Part shown: piece after piece, positions 39,528 through 44,323 of the stretch
Position numbering within the stretch: the stretch's first letter is position 1
How the letters are laid out: every line of letters begins with the position of its first letter
Origin: Candidatus Binatia bacterium
Lineage (GTDB): Bacteria > Desulfobacterota > Binatia > UBA9968
DNA length: 44,323 nt
Direction of reading: 5' to 3'
NCBI GenBank assembly: GCA_036504975.1
Contig: DASXUF010000010.1
Coordinates: 1 to 44,323 of the forward strand
Position numbers and translations under genes: made by a program
The notes under the pieces: model-generated
Databases searched by the model: none
Seen by the model: the letters and a program-made list of their open reading frames with translations, nothing else
Told to the model about the DNA's origin: nothing

Positions 39528-41275
39528 CACTGCGTTCCCAGCCTCAATCCCAACCGCCTGCCGATCAGCGCCGCGGCGATCGCCGCCACGCTGATGACGA
39601 CGCCCAAGATCGACGCGACCTCCAACTGTCCGCCGCGGGAAAATTCCATCATCAGGATCGACAACGGCCGGGTCGCGGCCGTGACCAGAAGAATCGTCGT
39701 ACTGATGTCTTTGAGCGCGCCGATGAAGACCAGAATAAACAGGCTCACCAACGTCGGCGCCACGAGCGGCAGGGTGATGCGCCGGAAAGTGGTGAACCAG
39801 CTCGCGCCGCTTGCCTCGGAGGCATCCTCGAGATCGCGCGCGATCTGGCCGAAGGCGCTCTTCATCAAGTGCGTGCCGATCGGCATCTCTTTCACGATCA
39901 AGACTAAGATCAGCGGCACGAACGTCCCGTAGAAAAGCGAGACGCCGGGGAGCGAGAGCAAGAGCCAGAGCAGCGCCACCCCCAACAAAATCCCCGGCAC
40001 GGCCCACGGCAGCCAGGCGAAGATGCTCACGAGCTGGCGTCCCGGGAGCCGGCTGCGCTGGATCACGTAACCGATCAGGGAGTACAAACCGACGCCTAGA
40101 AGAGCCGCGCTCAACCCGAGAATCAGAGAATTCCCCAGGGAGGATAGAAAGAGCGGATCGCCGAGCGCCGTGCGCCAGTGAGCGGTCGTGAACGGAGCGG
40201 CGACGTTGAAAAATCCGTAGAGCCGCATGAACGAGCCGGTGAGCAGCATGGCGAGCGGAAGAAAGATCCCCACCGTGACGAGCGCGATGCAGAGAGCGGA
40301 CGCGAGGTAACACCACCTGCCGATCCACACGGGTCTCAGGCTCATGCCCTTTCCGGTCACGGTGCCGAACTCCCGCGACGCGGTGAAGCGCTGGTAGAAA
40401 AGCGCCAGCACGAACAGCACGCCGAGAAAAAAGGTGCTGAGGGCCATGGCCGGCGAGAACCGCGCCGGCTCCCAGGAGATAAGGTCGAAGATCCTCGTCG
40501 CATAGACGTCGATCCCGACCGGAGTGCCGATCAACTGCTCGATCTCGAAGGCTTCGAGGCTCCGGATCAAGCCTGCAATGGTCACCGTGAGGATGGTGGG
40601 AGAGAGAATCGGGATGGTGATGCGCCTGAGCGTCGTCCATGCGCTCGACCCGCAAGCCCGCGCCGACTCCTCGATCGCCGCGTCGAACTGGCGCAGCGCC
40701 GGCATCAGCAGAATGGTCATGACCGGGACCATGGTCAAGGTCAGATGGATCCACAGAATGCCGCCGACGGAGTAGATGCTGAACGGCGACTTGTCCACGA
40801 ACGGCAACTGCATCAGCGCTCGATTGATCAATCCGTAGTTGGGATCGAGCAGCAGGATCCAGCCGAGCGTCAACGGCAGATGGGGCAGAAAAAACCCCAG
40901 CCAGAGCGAGAACTCGATGAACGAGCGGCCGGGGATGCGCGCGCGGACGAGCAGCCACGACAAGAGAAATGCGATTCCGACGCCGGCAAAAGAGCGGGTG
41001 GAAAGAAGAAAGCTGTAGCCGATCGCGCGCGCGGTCTTCGCATCGGAAAAACCCTCCTGCCAGCCCGCAAGCCCGAGCCGGAACGGTTTTCCCGGCGAGG
41101 CCACATTGAAGCTGTTGAGCACCACGAAGCCCAGAGGGACCACGGTGAAAAGACCGACGAGAGAGACGACGACGATTCCGGCCAGCTTAAAGCGGGAACT
41201 CCCGGACAACCATTCTCGAGCGCTCGAAGCTGAGAAAAAAAATGGCTGGGGCTCGCTTCTCGTTTCGTTGCTCAA
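39527..41275 (-). CDS. Iron(III)-type ABC transporter double-permease protein
   Basis: 582 residues with two permease domains and about twelve helices, same plan and length as 18062-19813. EAA loops are seen at ESARACGSSAWTTLRRITIP and DASEASGASWFTTFRRITLP. The frame opens at 41332, but a TTG at 41275 overlapping the stop of the binding-protein gene (TTGA) gives a normal N-terminus and is used here. No ATPase gene follows, as in the other iron-type system. Confidence 0.9.
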   Translation of the reverse strand: MSNETRSEPQPFFFSASSAREWLSGSSRFKLAGIVVVSLVGLFTVVPLGFVVLNSFNVASPGKPFRLGLAGWQEGFSDAKTARAIGYSFLLSTRSFAGVGIAFLLSWLLVRARIPGRSFIEFSLWLGFFLPHLPLTLGWILLLDPNYGLINRALMQLPFVDKSPFSIYSVGGILWIHLTLTMVPVMTILLMPALRQFDAAIEESARACGSSAWTTLRRITIPILSPTILTVTIAGLIRSLEAFEIEQLIGTPVGIDVYATRIFDLISWEPARFSPAMALSTFFLGVLFVLALFYQRFTASREFGTVTGKGMSLRPVWIGRWCYLASALCIALVTVGIFLPLAMLLTGSFMRLYGFFNVAAPFTTAHWRTALGDPLFLSSLGNSLILGLSAALLGVGLYSLIGYVIQRSRLPGRQLVSIFAWLPWAVPGILLGVALLWLLLSLPGVSLFYGTFVPLILVLIVKEMPIGTHLMKSAFGQIARDLEDASEASGASWFTTFRRITLPLVAPTLVSLFILVFIGALKDISTTILLVTAATRPLSILMMEFSRGGQLEVASILGVVISVAAIAAALIGRRLGLRLGTQ

Positions 41276-42360
41276 CGTCCGAGCGCCTCTGCGAGTCTCT
41301 TCTGCACTTTGGGTGCGACGTTCAAGATCCAATCCTCGGTGTACTGGTCCAACTTATAGTCCACTCCAGGCTTGGGAATGACGTAGTCGGGGACCATATC
41401 CTGGCGCACGTCGGTGCGGCGGCTCGGCTCGAGCATCTCGCGCGCGTAAATCTCCTGTCCTTCCTTCGACGCAAACCAGTTGACGAACACGATCGCCGCG
41501 TTGGGATGCGGCGCCCCCTTGACCAAGGTGATCGTGCTGTATCCTCCCACGAGGCTGCCGGGCACGTCCTTGGGGAAGTGGCGCACGATGGGAAACCCCT
41601 CCTTGCGAAACAACTCGATCATCACCTGCACGGCGCCGAGCGCGACGGGATGCGTGCCGCGCGCGACCCACTCGACGAGCTGGCGCAGGTCCTGCGTGAA
41701 GGCGACGTTTTGATCCTTGTACAGCTTGACGACGAACTCCTCGCCGAACTGATGGAGAAGATAGCGCGCCACCGCGTTTCCCGGGCCGCCGCGGCGCGGA
41801 TCGTACGACGCGATCTTTCCTTTCCATTCGGGCTTCAAGAGGTCGGCCCAAACCGCGATGCCGTTGGGATCGGCCTTGTCTTTGTTCAGGATCAGGTCGG
41901 TCATTACCCAGTCGGACGTCTGAAGGAGGTAGCGCTGCTGGTTGTCCACCCATTTGATTTTTCCCTTCTGCCACATTTTAGGGTTCGCCGCCTCGGGAAG
42001 AATCAGCTTGTCGGCGATAGGCTCGATCAGCCCTTTCGGCATCTCATTGACAATTCCGGAGCTGGCGCCGCCGATGTTTACGTCGATGCTCACCCGCCCG
42101 GCGGCGGCCTCCCGCTCAATTCTGACCGACACCTCGCCGGAGGGAAGGCCCAGGTATTCCAGGCTGATCCCGTGGGCTTTGCGCAGCCCGTCGATGAGTC
42201 CTTGACGGAAACCGGACACCGGCGGGCCGGAAACCACCACCTTGCCTTCCTTCTTGGCCTCCGTGACGATCTTCTCCCATCGCTCCTGCGCCGCGCCGGA
42301 AAAAGGGAAGAGCAGCGCCAGTCCCAAGCCGAGCAAAACGAACCCAGATACTTTTTTCAT
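41272..42360 (-). CDS. Iron(III)-type ABC transporter substrate-binding protein
   Basis: 362 residues with a signal peptide (about 1-24, LLFPFSGAAQ). WEKIVTEAKKEGKVVVSGPP, VSIDVNIGGASSGIV, LLKPEWKGKIASYDPR and VNWFASKEGQEIYAREM are typical of FbpA/AfuA-like proteins in this group, which often bind organic anions. Overlaps the permease gene by four bases. Its location beside a ring-degradation cluster would suit uptake of an aromatic or chelated substrate, but the ligand is unknown. Confidence 0.9.
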   Translation of the reverse strand: MKKVSGFVLLGLGLALLFPFSGAAQERWEKIVTEAKKEGKVVVSGPPVSGFRQGLIDGLRKAHGISLEYLGLPSGEVSVRIEREAAAGRVSIDVNIGGASSGIVNEMPKGLIEPIADKLILPEAANPKMWQKGKIKWVDNQQRYLLQTSDWVMTDLILNKDKADPNGIAVWADLLKPEWKGKIASYDPRRGGPGNAVARYLLHQFGEEFVVKLYKDQNVAFTQDLRQLVEWVARGTHPVALGAVQVMIELFRKEGFPIVRHFPKDVPGSLVGGYSTITLVKGAPHPNAAIVFVNWFASKEGQEIYAREMLEPSRRTDVRQDMVPDYVIPKPGVDYKLDQYTEDWILNVAPKVQKRLAEALGR

Positions 42361-42424
42361 GTCCAGCTCCTCCTGCCTATCCGCTGTATGAGCCTACGTC
42401 GGCTCGAAGCCGACAAAAACTATT

Positions 42425-42471
42425 CCCTCTCCCCCACGTTTTTGGTGGGGGAGAGGGTAAGGGTGAGGGGG
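42425..42471. repeat. CCCTCTCCC hairpin repeat
   Basis: CCCTCTCCCCCACGTTTTTG with GTGGGGGAGAGGGTAAGGGT forms a long GC-rich stem, upstream of the binding-protein gene. Confidence 0.85.
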
Positions 42472-42484
42472 CGCTGAGTCTCGG

Positions 42485-42522
42485 ACCCTCACCCCTGCCC
42501 TCTCCCGCAAGCGGGCGAGGGA
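42485..42522. repeat. CCCTCTCCC hairpin repeat
   Basis: ACCCTCACCCCTGCCCTCTC and CCGCAAGCGGGCGAGGGAG; second copy in the same gap, 14 bases from the first. Confidence 0.8.
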
Positions 42523-42635
42523 GATATGGCTTGCCTCCTCCGGAGACTTCGCGAAATCTATTTCGCCTAAAGGCGAGGGTTCCACCATCCCTGAAGGGGA
42601 CACTAACGATACTACGGGCGTATGCCCGTGGAGCT
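42523..42635. repeat. Series of short hairpins after ubiD-like gene
   Basis: The gap continues with small palindromes: CTCCTCCGGAGAC, TTCGCGAAATCTATTTCGCC, CGCCTAAAGGCG and ACGGGCGTATGCCCGT (42614-42629). The last one lies seven bases after the decarboxylase stop and could end its transcript, though no uridine run follows. Confidence 0.55.
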
Positions 42636-44072
42636 TTATTTAAGCCACTCGTCCATGCGCCACTTTTTCCACGCTTCTTCCCTGCGCCCCTCGCTGAAAA
42701 GATTGACCGGCGGGAAATCGCCCAGCCGGCGGTAAGGCCGGCAGGCGTTGACGATCAGACGCGAAAAGGGATACGCCGGCTTGTCCGTGCGCTGCTCGAT
42801 GCTCAGCATCGGGTTGAAAACCCAATCCGTCTCGATCGTGGATACCTTCGTCCCGCTCGCTGGATCCATGCGCGTCCCGATGGCCCAGAGCACTTCGCGC
42901 GGATCGTCCACGTCCACGTCGTCGTCGACCAGGACGAGCAGCCGCTGCTGAATCGGCGACTTGTCCAACGCCGACATCACTCGACTGACGTGATCTTCAT
43001 CCTGCTGGCGGATGCTGATGACCACGCCGCCGACGTTGACGAGATCGCGCACCGCTTGAATGCCCTGGATGCCGGCCTTCTCCAGACGGCTCCAAAGTCC
43101 GGTCACCAGCCGGAACGGCAGCGGCGAGGCGTAATGGCCGCTGATCGGCTTGAACGGCGGCGCGCCGAGCAGAATCGGATCGTTCCGATAGTAGATGCGA
43201 TCGACCTTCACCACCGGCTGCGGCACCGTGCCGCCCATGTAATAGCCGGTGTATTCGCCGAAGGGCCCCTCGCCTTTGCGCTCGACCTCGGGCGGAGGGA
43301 TCGTTCCTTCCAAAACGATCTCGGCGGAAGCGGGAATCGGCAAGCCGGTCAATTCTCCCTCGACGATCTCGACGGGCTCTTTGCGGATCGCGCCGGCAAA
43401 ATCGTATTCCGGAACTCCCGAAGGACAGCCGAGGCGGCCGCACGACGAGAGAAAAATAACCGGCTCTTCCCCGAGCGTGACGGCGATCGGACACGACTCC
43501 CCTTTAGCCCAATATTTTTTGACCATCCGCATGCCGTCGTTGCTCGGGCCCTGATACATCCCGGTCGTGTTGCGGTCGTGCACCATGAGACGGTAGGTGC
43601 CGACGTTGACCTTGCCGCTGTCGGGGTCGCGCAGGATCTCCATGCAGCCGGTGCCGATGTAGCGGCCGCCGTCTTTCTCGTGCCACTTCGGCACGGGAAA
43701 ACGGAGGAGGTCCACGTCGCGCCCGTCGAGGACGTTCTCATGGAACTCGGCCGATGCGACTTTCACGGGAGGCACGGGTTGATAGGAGCGATAGAATTCC
43801 CGCCAGCGCTCCATCGCCTGGCCGGTGGAAAGATCAGCCGGCATGTCGATCGCGAGCAGGGATCTTTTCAGCGTACTGCAGAGATTGACCAGCAGGCGGT
43901 ACTCGGCCGGATAGCCGGGGATCCGCTCGAAAAGAAGCGCGGGGCCGCCGCGCTCGAATGACAGCTCGGAGATCACGCCGATCTCCAGGTCCCAGTTGGC
44001 GCCTTGAATTCTTCTAAGCTCGCCCGCTTCCTCGAGCCTGGCGGCAAAACTCCGCAGATCTTTGTAGGGCAT
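42636..44072 (-). CDS. UbiD-family prenylated-FMN decarboxylase
   Basis: 478 residues. The family reversibly decarboxylates aromatic and unsaturated acids using prenylated FMN made by UbiX. Visible marks are VNVGTYRLMVHDRNTTGMY (about 174-192, prFMN and metal binding), GCPSGVPEYDFAG, and EGPFGEYTGYY (about 269-279), which holds the conserved glutamates near the cofactor, then LVDDDVDVDDPREVLWAIGT. UbiX is not in the window. It could feed or drain the aromatic pathway alongside, by carboxylation or decarboxylation. First gene at this end on its strand; a hairpin-filled gap separates it from the transporter. Confidence 0.95.
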   Translation of the reverse strand: MPYKDLRSFAARLEEAGELRRIQGANWDLEIGVISELSFERGGPALLFERIPGYPAEYRLLVNLCSTLKRSLLAIDMPADLSTGQAMERWREFYRSYQPVPPVKVASAEFHENVLDGRDVDLLRFPVPKWHEKDGGRYIGTGCMEILRDPDSGKVNVGTYRLMVHDRNTTGMYQGPSNDGMRMVKKYWAKGESCPIAVTLGEEPVIFLSSCGRLGCPSGVPEYDFAGAIRKEPVEIVEGELTGLPIPASAEIVLEGTIPPPEVERKGEGPFGEYTGYYMGGTVPQPVVKVDRIYYRNDPILLGAPPFKPISGHYASPLPFRLVTGLWSRLEKAGIQGIQAVRDLVNVGGVVISIRQQDEDHVSRVMSALDKSPIQQRLLVLVDDDVDVDDPREVLWAIGTRMDPASGTKVSTIETDWVFNPMLSIEQRTDKPAYPFSRLIVNACRPYRRLGDFPPVNLFSEGRREEAWKKWRMDEWLK

Positions 44073-44136
44073 CAGAGCTACCTCTTATTGTGCAATCGAA
44101 AACCTAGCCATTACGGAGTCGGAAAAACGTTGCTCG

Positions 44137-44162
44137 CGCAAAGACGCGAAGTACGCCAAGGT
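44137..44162. repeat. GCAAAGACGC repeat unit
   Basis: TCGCGCAAAGACGCGAAGTA followed by CGCCAAG, half of the inverted repeat seen at 37029-37105. The complementary half may be CTTTGCGCC at 44224-44232. Confidence 0.6.
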
Positions 44163-44168
44163 TCCTCA

Positions 44169-44216
44169 AATCCCCCTCTTTCCCCCTTTGTCAAAGGGGG
44201 ATGAAAGGGGGATTTC
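44169..44216. repeat. AAATCCCCC/GGGGGATTT hairpin
   Basis: AAATCCCCCTCTTTCCCCC faces GGGGGATGAAAGGGGGATTT with TTTGTCAAA at the centre, a stem of roughly 18 pairs. Confidence 0.8.
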
Positions 44217-44251
44217 TGAATTTCTTTGCGCCCTTGGCTCAGCCACGAGGA

Positions 44252-44274
44252 TGGCTGATCAGCCTTAGGCTGAG
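44252..44274. repeat. GGCTGATCAGCC repeat
   Basis: GGCTGATCAGCCTTAGGCTG is palindromic and related to 32976-33008. No gene is visible between 44073 and the window end. Confidence 0.6.
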
Positions 44275-44323
44275 TCTTCGCTGGCGCGATAAACTTTGTT
44301 GATGTCATTCTCAATTCTCCAGC

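Noticed and set aside
39387-40958. A 523-residue minus-strand frame
   Set aside because: It is arginine- and alanine-rich and out of frame with the clear double permease at the same place, ending in repeat sequence.

Overview
The window reads as GC-rich chromosomal DNA of an uncultured Gram-negative soil or subsurface bacterium. lpxA indicates an outer membrane. A probable F420-dependent oxidoreductase, several periplasmic substrate-binding proteins, and intergenic regions full of short hairpin repeats recall lineages such as Binatota, Rokubacteria or Tectomicrobia. That placement is a guess from gene style; no rRNA or other phylogenetic marker is visible.

Left part (1-24.4 kb). A partial SDR dehydrogenase and a LigA/LigB extradiol dioxygenase pair come first. 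A small AT-richer insertion (about 2.68-6.25 kb) follows. It is bounded by an intact tRNA-Phe and a direct copy of that tRNA's 3' end, and holds an excisionase-like gene, an unrecognised 369-residue protein and several tiny membrane proteins, but no integrase. Next come housekeeping genes (prmA-rsmE-RDD-gshB), a NitT/TauT-type ABC transporter operon with a DUF1015 gene, a phenylacetate-CoA-ligase-like protein, a dihydroorotase-like amidohydrolase, an iron-type ABC binding protein plus double permease, two leaderless-secretion (no signal peptide) paralogues of 4,5-dihydroxyphthalate decarboxylase, and a minus-strand operon ending in yacG and lpxA.

Right part (24.5-44.3 kb). A fused esterase/cytochrome-c-like protein is followed by an isolated 3' half of tRNA-Gly, probably an attachment-site scar. 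Right of it lies an aromatic-ring degradation cluster: three Rieske oxygenase alpha subunits and two beta subunits, a cis-diol dehydrogenase, a BphC-type extradiol dioxygenase, two meta-cleavage hydrolases, hydratase (bphH/mhpD), aldolase (bphI) and acylating acetaldehyde dehydrogenase (bphJ). Together these could take an aromatic compound through ring hydroxylation, meta cleavage and on to pyruvate and acetyl-CoA. A second iron-type transporter and a UbiD-family decarboxylase adjoin it. Ferredoxin and ferredoxin reductase for the oxygenases, a transcriptional regulator, and ATPases for the iron-type transporters are not in the window.

The strongest undescribed-looking signal is a pair of homologous non-coding elements (30317-30538 and 32691-32978). 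Both fill unusually long gaps inside the plus-strand catabolic operon, each directly upstream of an oxygenase gene, and can form a shared long-range helix with one compensatory base change. They may be a cis-regulatory RNA or a mobile structured repeat.
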